From assembly GCA_031553415.1 (NCBI GenBank), contig JAVBLO010000015.1, positions 1-64,000 of the forward strand: a stretch of 64,000 bases of DNA, in the 5' to 3' direction. The position numbers and the translations under genes were made by a program. Of this stretch, positions 52,380 to 62,695 are shown in pieces. The notes beneath the pieces are model-generated. The model saw nothing but the letters and a program-made list of their open reading frames with translations. It had not been told where the DNA came from and searched no databases. This DNA comes from JAIRVZ01 sp031553415 (GTDB taxonomy: Bacteria > Bacteroidota > Bacteroidia > Bacteroidales > Azobacteroidaceae). Numbering within the stretch: position 1 is the first letter of the stretch; the number at the start of each line of letters is the position of its first letter.

Positions 52380-55300
52380 ATGATTAAGTCCCAATTATTT
52401 GCGTTGTCTTGTATGCTGTACTGTTGTTGTATGAACGGATTCTCTGGTGCAGGACTGCATTTTAGTCATCTTACCCGTAACGAAGGTTTACTCCATGATA
52501 ATGTTACCTGCATTGCACAGGATTCGATTGGCTATATTTGGCTCGGCACACATCGGGGACTGAACCGCTTTGATGGCTATCTGATAGATTCTTACCGTTA
52601 TGACCATGGCAAAATCAATTCGGTTTACTACAACCGGGTGTATAATATCGAAATTGTAAACCACTTCCTTTGGATGGCTACTGAAGCAGGTGTCGCCTGT
52701 TTTGATATCCGGAAAAAACAATACATGGATGTGGTAGCCGAAGACCAGGATAATCAGGATTTTTATTCGAAAGTAAGAGCGTTGAGACAGGATTGCAACG
52801 GTTTTTTATGGTTTTTTACAGAGAACAATCATGTTCGTTCGGGTAAAGCATATTATGATTCCGTTCAGGATAAATGTATCATTTCTGCCCATAAAATAGG
52901 CGATTATTATGATTTTGTATCTCAAGTTTATCCAAAACTGGCTTGTGACAAATCGGGAAATGTATGGATTTCGGGCAATGACCGGATAAGCTGTTATAGC
53001 CGGGGAAGCGATGGGGAGCTTTATTTTGCCGGATATTCCGATCAGAATATCGGACATGATGTTCAAGAAATGCGTTATGAGAATGGTAATCTGTGGATAG
53101 CTTCCTGGGATAAAATTGTTAAGTATAAGATACATAATATTACAAAAATGGAAATGATTCAAACCATTCCTTATTCCCGGCGGAATGTGTCCACTTTCTA
53201 TGTTGATGATGCTTTTATTTGGTTACGTTCGGATTGCGGAGTGCTTCAAATAGGGAAAACCGGAAATTCTCCGATGATGTTGGAACACCAGCATCAGCCT
53301 TTAGATGCTAATTCGATAGGCAATGACCCCAATAATATTTTTCTTGACAGGAACAATAACATCTGGATTTCCACCTGGGGCGCAGGAGTCTCATACGCCA
53401 ACACTACTCCCAAGTTATTTCAGGATATTGACTATAAGACTTTTGAATCGAGAGAAACAGTTGAGTCGGAGTTTATCAGTTCCATCCATAAAAGTTTGGA
53501 TGGCTATGTATATTTAGGAACCAAATTCGGAGGAATAAGCCGGTTCAAGAGCAAAAATAAAGAAATAGTGGAAACTTTCTGTAAAGCATCTCAATTGTTG
53601 CCCGCCGTTACAAGTATTCATTCCGATGCTGAAAATATTTTTGCAGCTGTTAATAATACGATAGTGGTTATCGGGAAAAACAGTAAGCGGGTGGAAGAAA
53701 CACTTAATACAAGCCGACATGTTTTCTGGATTGAATTTGACCGTTTCGACCGTTTGTGGGCTGCAACTTATGCGGGATTGGAATGTTTTGAAAAACAAAA
53801 AGGCTGGTGGGCGAAAAAGCAAACATTGACAATGGCTTCCCAGTTAGGATTATCCTCCGATTTGCTGCATAATATTTATTCTAATAAAGAAAAAAACGAA
53901 TTGATGGTTACTTCCGTCCAGGGAATAAACAGAATCTTGTTTAAAGAAAACGGAGATGTTAAAAATATTGTCTGCTACAAAGCGAGAGAAAATGAAAAAA
54001 ATAGCCTGAGCAGTAATTATTTATGGCCGATTGACAAGCAAAACGATTCGGTTTACTGGATCGGTTCCATGGGAAATGGCTTGAATCGTTTGACATTGAT
54101 TGACCAGCCCGACGGCACTTTTGATTACAACTGTGAAGTCTATGGCAGGGTAGAAGGCGCTCCTTCCGATGATATTGAAAGCGTACAGGTCGATAAATAC
54201 GGAAATGTCTGGTGCGGAGGTTTCTCTCTTTCCTGTTTTGATTCCAAACAGAAACGGTTCAACGTATTCGATATAAACGACGGATTACAAAGTTATATGT
54301 TCGGAACTTCTTCCGCATGTAAAGACTCCGATGGCACGCTTTATTTCGGAGGAGCAAAAGGAATGAACTATTTTATGCCTATACCCAACACTACGGATGC
54401 CACGATTTATCCTGTTTTCTTTTCCCGTGTCGATATCAATGGGAAGCCGGTCAATTCAGATATTGAGTTTTCCAGAACATTGACGCTCAATTATCCCGAC
54501 AATAATTTTACGCTGTATTTCTCTTCTTTGTCATTCAACGCAGGGCAGCATATCCGTTACCGCTACCGGTTAGACGGCTACGATAGTGAATGGCGTTATA
54601 TCGAAATGGGGAATGAACCGATGGTTTCGTATCAGAAATTACCTTATGGCAATTACAAGCTGGTGGTAGAATCCGGAGGATGGAACAATTGGAAGGGCGA
54701 CTTTTCTGTCATGACACTTCATGTTCCGCCTCCTTTCTGGTGGTCGTGGCCGGCAAAAATAATTTATATACTCATCGTTATCGGTTTAATTTATATCCTG
54801 TTAAATTGGTTTTTTAAATGGATGCAGATGAAACAGATTCTCTCGTTCCAAACCGAAAGAGAACAACAAAAGGAAGAGATGATGCAATTGAAAATGCGTT
54901 TTTTTACCGATGTGTCGCACGAATTTAAAACACCTCTGAGTATTATTAATTCGGCAATTACAGAACTGGATGATGAAGAAAATATCAGGGAAAATAAACA
55001 TTTCGGACTGATAAAACGAAATAATAATAAGCTACTGCAACTGATTAACGAACTGCTCGATTTCCATCGTGCCGATATCAGGGAAGCGCATTTGAATACT
55101 AGTTACGTTCCGGTACAGACTTTCATCACTCAAATTTATGATGAATTCCTGGCGTGGGCAGCCTCTTCCGGTATTTCCATGACCCTTTCCATGCCGGAGC
55201 AGGAAATTGGGTTGTGGTTAGATGAAGAACATTTCGGAAAAATTGTTACGAACATTTTATCCAACAGCATCCGTTATACGGAAGCCGGAGGAAATATTGA

Positions 55301-56513
55301 AGTAGGGGTTTCGACAGGTAATGTGCGCAACAAACTCACATACTACAAAGAGCCGTTTAAATGTTTAGACGATTTAATCCAAGATAATCATCTGATTATA
55401 ACAGTTCGCGACACAGGCATAGGTATCACGGCGGAATCATTGCCTAAAATTTTCGAACGTTTTCACCAGGTTGAAAGTAAAACCAGTAAGCATTTAGGTT
55501 CAGGTATCGGATTAGCGCTTGTCCGTTCGTTGATACGTTTGCATCACGGAGGTATCATTGTCAGCAGTGAACGGAATGTAGGTACGGAAATTATTATCGC
55601 TTTACCATTAGATGACAGCTATTTGGAAAAAAATGAGAAAGTGGATGAAAGTTCTTTTGAATTAGGAGTTTATCTTGCTGATTATGCTGTTAAACACGAC
55701 CAATTGGAATGGGAAGATCAAACGGAAGAAATCGTGGAAGATAAACCTACACTACTGCTTGTAGATGATAACCAGGAAATATTAATGATGTTACGGGAAC
55801 ATTTCAAACAGGATTACAATACTATTCTGGCTTTCGATGGAGAGGAGGCTTTTCAAAAATGTACCACCCAATTTCCTGATCTGGTGATTTCCGATGTGAT
55901 GATGCCGAAAATGAATGGCATCGAATTATGCGCCAATCTGAAAAAGCACTTGCACACTTGTCTTATCCCCATCATTCTGCTTTCGGCCAAAGCATTGGTT
56001 GAGCATCAGATTGAAGGCGTTGAAAGCGGTGCTGACGCTTATATTCCCAAACCATTTGATATCAAGCTCGTAAAGGCTACTGTCCGGAATTTGTTGTTGC
56101 GTGCCGGACAACTTAAAGATTTCAATCCTGCAAAAGTTGCTATCAATCAACGGAAAAAGATATTTGACGAAAAACGGGAGGCTTTTTTCATACAATTGAC
56201 AAATTTGGTGGAAGCCAATATAAATAATCCCGATTTTTCAGTCGACCACCTTTGCCTCGAGTTAGGAATAAACCGATCGAAACTTTACAGTACTATCAAA
56301 GAAATGAGTGGTATAACATTGGGACATTTTATTCTCAAAATGCGTCTGGATAAAGCTGCCGAATTGTTGAAAACTACAGATATGACTATTACTGAAACCT
56401 GTTATCAGATTGGGATAGAAAGTCCTTCTTATTTCAGCAAGGCATTCAAGATTCAATTTGGAGTGTCGCCTTCGGAATTCACTAAAATGGAAAATACAAA
56501 CGATGCACTGTAA
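52380..56513 (+). CDS. Hybrid two-component system sensor/AraC regulator (HTCS)
   Basis: 1377 residues. Signal peptide 1-22; two seven-bladed sensor propellers (about 25-690, repeats such as DSIGYIWLGTHRGLNRFDGY and DKYGNVWCGGFSLSCFD); a Y_Y_Y domain (about 695-775, GQHIRYRYRLDGYDSEWRYI); membrane helix about 785-810; histidine kinase with H847 (DVSHEFKTPLS), N-box NILSNSIRYTEAGG, DTGIGI and GSGIGLALVRS; receiver with D1172 (VISDVMMPKMNG); and AraC-type DNA-binding domain at the end (LCLELGINRSKLYSTIKEMS, CYQIGIESPSYFSKAFKIQF). It should sense an oligosaccharide in the periplasm and switch on the facing second PUL. Confidence 0.97.
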   Translation: MIKSQLFALSCMLYCCCMNGFSGAGLHFSHLTRNEGLLHDNVTCIAQDSIGYIWLGTHRGLNRFDGYLIDSYRYDHGKINSVYYNRVYNIEIVNHFLWMATEAGVACFDIRKKQYMDVVAEDQDNQDFYSKVRALRQDCNGFLWFFTENNHVRSGKAYYDSVQDKCIISAHKIGDYYDFVSQVYPKLACDKSGNVWISGNDRISCYSRGSDGELYFAGYSDQNIGHDVQEMRYENGNLWIASWDKIVKYKIHNITKMEMIQTIPYSRRNVSTFYVDDAFIWLRSDCGVLQIGKTGNSPMMLEHQHQPLDANSIGNDPNNIFLDRNNNIWISTWGAGVSYANTTPKLFQDIDYKTFESRETVESEFISSIHKSLDGYVYLGTKFGGISRFKSKNKEIVETFCKASQLLPAVTSIHSDAENIFAAVNNTIVVIGKNSKRVEETLNTSRHVFWIEFDRFDRLWAATYAGLECFEKQKGWWAKKQTLTMASQLGLSSDLLHNIYSNKEKNELMVTSVQGINRILFKENGDVKNIVCYKARENEKNSLSSNYLWPIDKQNDSVYWIGSMGNGLNRLTLIDQPDGTFDYNCEVYGRVEGAPSDDIESVQVDKYGNVWCGGFSLSCFDSKQKRFNVFDINDGLQSYMFGTSSACKDSDGTLYFGGAKGMNYFMPIPNTTDATIYPVFFSRVDINGKPVNSDIEFSRTLTLNYPDNNFTLYFSSLSFNAGQHIRYRYRLDGYDSEWRYIEMGNEPMVSYQKLPYGNYKLVVESGGWNNWKGDFSVMTLHVPPPFWWSWPAKIIYILIVIGLIYILLNWFFKWMQMKQILSFQTEREQQKEEMMQLKMRFFTDVSHEFKTPLSIINSAITELDDEENIRENKHFGLIKRNNNKLLQLINELLDFHRADIREAHLNTSYVPVQTFITQIYDEFLAWAASSGISMTLSMPEQEIGLWLDEEHFGKIVTNILSNSIRYTEAGGNIEVGVSTGNVRNKLTYYKEPFKCLDDLIQDNHLIITVRDTGIGITAESLPKIFERFHQVESKTSKHLGSGIGLALVRSLIRLHHGGIIVSSERNVGTEIIIALPLDDSYLEKNEKVDESSFELGVYLADYAVKHDQLEWEDQTEEIVEDKPTLLLVDDNQEILMMLREHFKQDYNTILAFDGEEAFQKCTTQFPDLVISDVMMPKMNGIELCANLKKHLHTCLIPIILLSAKALVEHQIEGVESGADAYIPKPFDIKLVKATVRNLLLRAGQLKDFNPAKVAINQRKKIFDEKREAFFIQLTNLVEANINNPDFSVDHLCLELGINRSKLYSTIKEMSGITLGHFILKMRLDKAAELLKTTDMTITETCYQIGIESPSYFSKAFKIQFGVSPSEFTKMENTNDAL

Positions 56514-56529
56514 GAATATATCTCTGGTT

Positions 56530-57663
56530 CTATATTTTCAGGAATATTTTATATTTATACAAATGCCGGATAATGAAAAACAGGATACCGAATTGACACA
56601 ACGACACAAAGAATGGAAAATAGTCTCCAACGTATTGTTCCAATCCATGCACCAGGTATCCTGCCATCGCATCTAACGAAAAAACGCTGTACAACATATA
56701 AGCAGCAATGGAGTTGAGGCCGAGCACACGAAATCCACGTGTCCACCAGGAGTTGATTTTCCACTTGTCGGTAAGCAGGTAAGACAAGGCAAGTAACAGA
56801 TAACAAATACCACTACTGAACAATATCATCGAACACGACCATATTTTTTTGATAATGGGCATTTGCAGACTCAACAACAAACCTCCAGCGATTAATCCTG
56901 CGCCAATGAACAACAATAATTTTAATTTTTGGTTTTGTTTCAGCGGCTGTTTTAGAATACGACCGGCATAATAACCCGAAAATACGGTCGCTCCAAAGCC
57001 GAGGCTGGTGAGTAACCATGTATATTGTGTTCCGTCATCAAACCTCCCAAAAACCACATGGTCAATATAGATAGCCAGATTGCCTTCGGGTGTGAAAACG
57101 CCTCTGACAAATCCAGGGACAGATATAAAAGACATCAACAACCAATAGACTACTATCAACGATGCTCCGGCCACCAACTGCAGGGATATTTTGTTAATAT
57201 TCAGAATAATCAGCGATGTAATAAGATAACCGAATGCAATGGCATGGAGCGTATTACAATATACATGAAATGTATCTAAACTCAGGTTCAGCAAATTACC
57301 CTGAACAATCCACCCAAGTAAAAACAGCAGGCAAAAACGTTTCAGTATTTTGCCATAAAGCTGCGCTTTGCTATGACCTTGTTTAACGAACTTTTCAAAT
57401 GAGTAAGGCATGGATAGCCCTGAGGTAAACAGGAACAACGGCATAATGATATCCCAAGCGGTGAATCCAATCCAGTCGGCATGTTCCAGCTGGTATTGTA
57501 CAGGTTGCAGCGCGTCAGAATTAATGGCGCTAAGCAGCCGACGGAGTACATCGCCTGCTCCTACAAGGAAAAACATGTCGAACCCACGCAGGACATCAAT
57601 ACATACTAAACGCCCGAACCCTGAACTTCCTGAATTGTCTGTTGATGATTGCCGTATTTCCAT
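56530..57663 (-). CDS. DUF5009/HGSNAT-like membrane acyltransferase homologue
   Basis: 377 residues with about ten membrane helices. RLVCIDVLRGFDMFFLVG, WIGFTAWDIIMPLFLFTSGL and RVLGLNSIAAYMLYSVFSLD match the heparan-alpha-glucosaminide N-acetyltransferase-like (DUF5009/NagX) family, often next to PULs. It might transfer acetyl groups to sugars across the inner membrane; the reaction is not shown. It is the last gene of the second PUL's operon and ends tail to tail with the sensor gene. Confidence 0.85.
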   Translation of the reverse strand: MEIRQSSTDNSGSSGFGRLVCIDVLRGFDMFFLVGAGDVLRRLLSAINSDALQPVQYQLEHADWIGFTAWDIIMPLFLFTSGLSMPYSFEKFVKQGHSKAQLYGKILKRFCLLFLLGWIVQGNLLNLSLDTFHVYCNTLHAIAFGYLITSLIILNINKISLQLVAGASLIVVYWLLMSFISVPGFVRGVFTPEGNLAIYIDHVVFGRFDDGTQYTWLLTSLGFGATVFSGYYAGRILKQPLKQNQKLKLLLFIGAGLIAGGLLLSLQMPIIKKIWSCSMILFSSGICYLLLALSYLLTDKWKINSWWTRGFRVLGLNSIAAYMLYSVFSLDAMAGYLVHGLEQYVGDYFPFFVSLCQFGILFFIIRHLYKYKIFLKI

Positions 57664-57693
57664 AATTTCAACTTATTAGTTCTATTTTAACAA

Positions 57694-57717
57694 ATTCAAA
57701 TCGGGCTCTATTTGAAT
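57694..57717. repeat. Intercistronic hairpin between GH31 and the acyltransferase-like gene
   Basis: ATTCAAAT (57694-57701) and ATTTGAAT (57710-57717) are exact reverse complements around CGGGCTCT. A T-run follows only on the plus strand; on the minus strand, which is transcribed, the following bases are TTGTTAAAATAG, so termination would be weak or partial. Confidence 0.55.
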
Positions 57718-57733
57718 GTTTTTTTTGACAGGA

Positions 57734-59326
57734 TTAAGGTAATTTTTCAAAATAAAGTAACCGGTTGAGAGGGACATCGAACGCCAATGATTTTCCTCCT
57801 GTGTGAATTTTTCCCGAATCGTCTTTCCATTTTCCCTTGGGAAGTTTCACGATACGGGTATCTTCCTGAGTAACGATTGGTGCAACTAAATATTTGTCGC
57901 CCAACATAAATTGATCTTTACATTCTGCAAATCCTTCGTTGGGAAAAGCATATTCCAAATGCCGGATAATGGGAGTTCCTGTCTGCGCAGATTCTTGCGC
58001 ACATTCCATAATATATGTTCCCATTTGTTTGTGTAACAAAGCAGCATTGCGTACAATTTCGAGATTTTCAGGGCTTAAGATTCGCCAGGGAGCAACCGAA
58101 AACTGCATCATCGGCATTAAGGCATGTACCTGCGCCGAACGGACAATTAATTTCTGATCGAAGTGGTCGCTGTCGATTCCCATGAACGATGTAAATTGTC
58201 CACCGCCAATCATATCGGGACAAGTATAAGCGTAACCCAGCAAACCCGCTGCAATCATGTCGGGAATCAACATCCGGACAGCCTTCCACGAATAATCTTT
58301 ATCTCCCAAACGTTGCACCAGCGCTTCACCGTTCATTCTCCAACAAGCACGATATTCATTAAACGGGAATTGAAGTCCTATTCTTGCCCAGGCCATCGTA
58401 TGGTCAATGGATTTTGTATCTTCCTTGTAACTATCAATTACGGCCGGATTATAAAATTTACTGTCGCCTGCATCAAATTTGAATCCATCAATACCATATT
58501 CAGTTTGCAAGGCTTTTAATTGTGACACAAAATATCCTGCAGCTTCAGGATTAGTCAAATCGTAACAGGCGCTCATACCATTCCACCAATCTACCATTGC
58601 AGGTTGGTCGCTCCCTTTTTGTTTGAGTAAATAGCCTTTACTTTTTAGAAACCGGTATTCAGGAGTGTCGGGACTTACAAATGGACAAATCCACAACATG
58701 ATCTTGAATCCCATAGTATGTAATTGTTCAACCATATTTTTGGGATTGGGAAACCGGTCGGATTTAAATTCAAAATTACCATAATATTTTTGCCAGTTAT
58801 CATCGATCATCAAAATACCTTCGGGGAAAGCATTTTCTTTGATGCTTCGTGCATATTTCATAATATCGGCCTGAGTTTGGTTGTACATCAGTTCAATCCA
58901 TGTATTGTATTGAGGCATGGTAAAAAATAAGGCATCGGGAAGGGAACCCGTTGGCGGAAAATAGTTGACTGATGCTTTCATATAGGCTTCAGCCAGTGTT
59001 TTTCCTCCTTGCTGAAGTATTATTTCTTCATAAGGAGAATCCAGGATGAGAACATTATCTTTTATCTCAAACCGGAAAGGATAGTCGCTCCAGATATATC
59101 TTCCTTTATTTGACAGAAAAAAAGGTGATACCTGATTATTTTCATTTTGCAGCGATAAATCAAAATTTTCTATATTTTGTAAGTAAGGCATCTTAGAACC
59201 GAAAGCCACCACGCCTCCCCACCAATATTCTCCGGGTTCAATTTTGATAGTTGTCTGGTATCCGGTTTGTGCATTCAAAATGAAAGTAAACAAGCAAAAG
59301 CAAAACAAGGAAAGACTTTTTCTCAT
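57734..59326 (-). CDS. GH31 family glycoside hydrolase
   Basis: 530 residues with a signal peptide (MRKSLSLFCFCLFTFILNAQ). The GH31 nucleophile is D285 (GFKFDAGD) and the acid/base D371 (CPDMIGGG). Short N-terminal beta-domain, then the barrel (EGILMIDDNWQKYYGNFEF, MLWICPFVSPDTPEYRFL) and a C-terminal sheet. The shape resembles alpha-galactosidase-like GH31 enzymes rather than the longer alpha-glucosidases and lacks extra binding modules. Substrate not certain. Confidence 0.92.
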   Translation of the reverse strand: MRKSLSLFCFCLFTFILNAQTGYQTTIKIEPGEYWWGGVVAFGSKMPYLQNIENFDLSLQNENNQVSPFFLSNKGRYIWSDYPFRFEIKDNVLILDSPYEEIILQQGGKTLAEAYMKASVNYFPPTGSLPDALFFTMPQYNTWIELMYNQTQADIMKYARSIKENAFPEGILMIDDNWQKYYGNFEFKSDRFPNPKNMVEQLHTMGFKIMLWICPFVSPDTPEYRFLKSKGYLLKQKGSDQPAMVDWWNGMSACYDLTNPEAAGYFVSQLKALQTEYGIDGFKFDAGDSKFYNPAVIDSYKEDTKSIDHTMAWARIGLQFPFNEYRACWRMNGEALVQRLGDKDYSWKAVRMLIPDMIAAGLLGYAYTCPDMIGGGQFTSFMGIDSDHFDQKLIVRSAQVHALMPMMQFSVAPWRILSPENLEIVRNAALLHKQMGTYIMECAQESAQTGTPIIRHLEYAFPNEGFAECKDQFMLGDKYLVAPIVTQEDTRIVKLPKGKWKDDSGKIHTGGKSLAFDVPLNRLLYFEKLP

Positions 59327-59350
59327 AATTATTATTTTTATTTGTAAATT

Positions 59351-59399
59351 ATAGCTGTCAGGCTAAGTATGAAAGCCAATGTATTAACCTGACAGCTAT
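59351..59399. repeat. Perfect 12-bp intercistronic hairpin
   Basis: ATAGCTGTCAGG (59351-59362) and CCTGACAGCTAT (59388-59399) are exact reverse complements with a 25-base loop, between the SusE/F-like stop and the GH31 start. No T-run; a likely processing or stability element that separates high expression of surface proteins from lower expression of the enzyme. Confidence 0.75.
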
Positions 59400-59428
59400 T
59401 ATTAACAAGTGTATCTTACTTTATATTA

Positions 59429-61216
59429 CTACAGCGCAGTAAACGAATAGGTGAATTTAGCACCAACCGGAATATAATCGCCAGCTTCGTTAGTTGTCAT
59501 GCCATCTTTCAAATCCACTGTTACTTTATAGTAAGCACCGGGATCAGACGGAACCGGAAGCAATATACCAATTCCATCCGTCATTGCATGAGCACCACTG
59601 AAATACGCAGCTGAAATTACTCCCTGAGGAGTTAAATTGTCTGCAGTAGATGGTTGGGCGAAAAATTTAATGTCACCGTTCCAAGGTTGCACATAGCAAG
59701 TAGCTTCATATACATTGGTAGAACCTTTCCTGTGAAGTGTTAATTCTGTGCCTGTGTTCCAGTTGCTACGGGGATCTCCCGTATATTTTTTCCAGCACCA
59801 TCCATCCATATAAATAGCTGATGGATATCCGCTTACATCTTTCGCATAAACGTGACCGGAAAAAGCATCAATGCGGAAATAGTATTGACCAGTAAGGCCT
59901 GTGTATTTCCATGTTTTGTTTCCACCTCCGGTGAAAATGTCCCCGTCGCTATATAAAGCAGCCAAATCAATACCATTACCGGTAACAGATTGTCCGTTTG
60001 TCAGCTCAAGCGTACCTTCATAGATAAAATAATTGCCGGGCAATAAATTCATTGTACCTCCTGCAAAAGTTATATTAGCCGGGGCTAACACTCCATTAAG
60101 CATGACTTCGTTGTTTTTGTATTCCAAAGATTTCCCTAATCCTTCATCAAATGTGCGGACACTGGTAATACCAGTTACATCTGCCATTACCCGGATATGG
60201 AATGATCCTGCGGCAGGAAGTATGAAACTATTAGCTTTGTTATCAGTTCCTGTCACAATTTTTCCGGCTGCATAAGTGATATATTGCTCAACGCCACCTT
60301 TCTTCAAACGGAATACTCCGGCCACGGTATTACCCCACATGTCATCATCTTTATTGCCGCTTCCGGTATTGGGAGGTTCCCAAGTCCACATTTTCTTTTT
60401 TCCTAAAGAATAACCGGTCATTTTCATTTTAGCCATTTCTACTGTAATCCCGTCGGGCTTGTTATCATTATCTTCCCAATGTCCCGAAATAGTTCCCAGA
60501 ATATAAAGCGGATCAGTAGACATCGGGCTCCATGTTTGAGCTTCTCCCAGTGTTAATGCGAAACTCACCACATTGAATGAAATCTTGAAAAATTCTTCGT
60601 CGGCTTTCCCGAAAGTGATGTCGTTTGCTCCCATTACTTTAACAGCACCATCTTCCCATCCCCAAAAGATACCTGTTCGATCTGATTTGGCATAGATTTT
60701 ACCGGTGGCACCTGCAGGAACAAAATCTTCAAATTCAAAGACATTTCCGTTTTTAACCATTTCGTAAATCGTACCATTCAAGTACAGATACAATTGTGGA
60801 AAATTAGGAAGTTGCACGTTTTTGATTTTCAGTTCTGTACTGGTCAATTGGTCGCCCGAATTCTTGACCGTTAAACTAAGTGTCAAATCACCTGGAATGG
60901 CATTAGGCGCCAGTGGGATAACCACATCCTGATTCAAATTAAACGTTTTACCGGTCAACATTTGTGTGCTTTCGTAAATAACGCCACTGGCATTACTAAC
61001 TTGGGTGGTGTAAGAACGGAGGCCTGTTTCGTCAGATAAGATACCTGTTAGAGTGACAACATCTCCATACGTTAAACCGGAAGACGGAGATATTGCCAGG
61101 TTTTCAATTTTAGCTTTTCCATCCGAACCACTACTTGATTCGTCATCTTTGCTACATGCCGTAAATGTAATCATTACAGCCGATAACAACAACATCATCT
61201 TTGTTAACTTTTTCAT
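59429..61216 (-). CDS. SusE/SusF-like outer-membrane glycan-binding lipoprotein
   Basis: 595 residues. Lipobox at C21 (FTAC) then SKDDESSSGSDG. An Ig-like domain (about 36-135, KIENLAISPSSGLTYGDVVT), then several beta-sandwich modules with repeated 'LYILGTISGHWED', 'YYFRIDAFSGHVYAKD' and 'YYKVTVDLKDGMTTNEAG' motifs typical of SusE/F-type binding proteins (DUF5121-like). Role: surface binding of the second PUL's glycan. Confidence 0.82.
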   Translation of the reverse strand: MKKLTKMMLLLSAVMITFTACSKDDESSSGSDGKAKIENLAISPSSGLTYGDVVTLTGILSDETGLRSYTTQVSNASGVIYESTQMLTGKTFNLNQDVVIPLAPNAIPGDLTLSLTVKNSGDQLTSTELKIKNVQLPNFPQLYLYLNGTIYEMVKNGNVFEFEDFVPAGATGKIYAKSDRTGIFWGWEDGAVKVMGANDITFGKADEEFFKISFNVVSFALTLGEAQTWSPMSTDPLYILGTISGHWEDNDNKPDGITVEMAKMKMTGYSLGKKKMWTWEPPNTGSGNKDDDMWGNTVAGVFRLKKGGVEQYITYAAGKIVTGTDNKANSFILPAAGSFHIRVMADVTGITSVRTFDEGLGKSLEYKNNEVMLNGVLAPANITFAGGTMNLLPGNYFIYEGTLELTNGQSVTGNGIDLAALYSDGDIFTGGGNKTWKYTGLTGQYYFRIDAFSGHVYAKDVSGYPSAIYMDGWCWKKYTGDPRSNWNTGTELTLHRKGSTNVYEATCYVQPWNGDIKFFAQPSTADNLTPQGVISAAYFSGAHAMTDGIGILLPVPSDPGAYYKVTVDLKDGMTTNEAGDYIPVGAKFTYSFTAL

Positions 61217-61273
61217 GCTATTCTTTTTAATGATTAGAAATATGTTATTTATACAAAAAGTGAAAGGTTATTT

Positions 61274-62695
61274 TTATTTTGTAAAATTAAGTTTGCCTGA
61301 ATAAGGTGACGCATCCTTATTGTTTTCAACCTCTATAGTGACCCACAGGTTGTTATAACCGGTCGAGGCTTCCCATACATCTTTATTGGCAAAACGGACA
61401 GAGTAATAAGGGTTGTCGTGCAAGGTTTCCGCTTTATCCGGCAAATTCAGATACAAGTTGTATTCACCGGCAGGAATGCTGGCGGGGATACCGGCTTCAA
61501 CTGCTATCTCATTCTCTGTATTTGGTTTCCAAAGACGAGGTTCTATTTCCAGTCTTGCTTTATAAATATCACCGGTAAGCGCGTTTTTAAGGATTAATTC
61601 AACCGGACGTTCATTGTACAATGAAGCAAATCCCACATTCTTTATAATGATCCTGGCAGAGAAAACTCCGCCAGGCGAAACATCAGTGGTGTATTCGCCT
61701 GAAACCAATTCAAACCTATACCCTAATTCCCTGATTATTTTATCCATAAAACCGCTTTCAATCCAAAGATTATTTACATTGCGGTAATAATCCTCATTCA
61801 GAAAACTAAATCGCAAACGACGCATTTCGTTGTAAGCTTTTAAACCGTCGGCGGCAGGTATCCCATCGGGCGGGCAGGTTTCTCCTCCGATGGGAACATA
61901 TAAACAATCTTTATTCAGGTAGTCCTTATCAATCTCCACATTCTGATAAGTTCCATAATCAGTGGCGCTTGCCAGAAAACAATCATTGTGATGGCCTACC
62001 CGTGCCATGTCCTGCCCGGTAAATGCGTCCTCTTCTTTTAAGGGCGTTGTGCGCTGGAAATATTCTTTCTTGTAAGCGGGTGTCCGTAACTGTATCATCC
62101 GGCTTTTGGGCAATGATTCCAACATTTTATTTATTACCGTATAACGTGCTCCTGAGTTGTACAAATTATTGGTAGTATAATACCATTCGCCCCATGAACC
62201 AATAAAACCTGCCTGCATCACAGCGATCACGTCGGCATTTTTTTCCAGATAAGGTTTTAACTGATCTAAATGCAGTAAAATCGTACTAAGCGGAGCGTCC
62301 GGCTCATCCATGGCGCTACTGTAAGCAAAACGCAATACACATTTCATTCCTGATTTGCGAATAATGGCCATGTCGCTGTCGAAATCGGCCAGAGCTTTAT
62401 CTGATATCCGTTCGTTCCGGAAATTTTTCAGATAGAAGTACCTGAATATTAAACTGATATTATTTCCACGGTAAGCTTTCAGCGTACTTTCGGAAAGTGA
62501 TCCGGAACCTGTTCCCAAATTACAATCCGAATATTTGTAAAAGCCTCTTTCCGGATTCGGGAACAAATCTGTAATCGATTGATATTCGATGGTAGCTTTT
62601 TTTTGAACATAACTTTCCTCTGATGTCTGGGAAGAACATCCTGTCATCAGACTTAATCCCATTAAAATAAATGATAGTAGCATATTTGTTTTCAT
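61274..62695 (-). CDS. DUF4874/DUF4832 lipoprotein, putative TIM-barrel glycan enzyme
   Basis: 473 residues. Lipobox at C20 (LMTGC). DUF4874 region about 35-215 (NPERGFYKYSDCNLG, VIAVMQAGFIGSWGEWYYT) and DUF4832 about 225-350 (VGHHNDCFLASATDYGTY, CLYVPIGGETCP), with a C-terminal Ig-like domain (GVFSARIIIKNVGFASLYNE). The EWYYT region with conserved Glu is reminiscent of glycosidase barrels, but activity is unproven. Its ATG overlaps the susD stop by 4 bases. Confidence 0.85.
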   Translation of the reverse strand: MKTNMLLSFILMGLSLMTGCSSQTSEESYVQKKATIEYQSITDLFPNPERGFYKYSDCNLGTGSGSLSESTLKAYRGNNISLIFRYFYLKNFRNERISDKALADFDSDMAIIRKSGMKCVLRFAYSSAMDEPDAPLSTILLHLDQLKPYLEKNADVIAVMQAGFIGSWGEWYYTTNNLYNSGARYTVINKMLESLPKSRMIQLRTPAYKKEYFQRTTPLKEEDAFTGQDMARVGHHNDCFLASATDYGTYQNVEIDKDYLNKDCLYVPIGGETCPPDGIPAADGLKAYNEMRRLRFSFLNEDYYRNVNNLWIESGFMDKIIRELGYRFELVSGEYTTDVSPGGVFSARIIIKNVGFASLYNERPVELILKNALTGDIYKARLEIEPRLWKPNTENEIAVEAGIPASIPAGEYNLYLNLPDKAETLHDNPYYSVRFANKDVWEASTGYNNLWVTIEVENNKDASPYSGKLNFTK

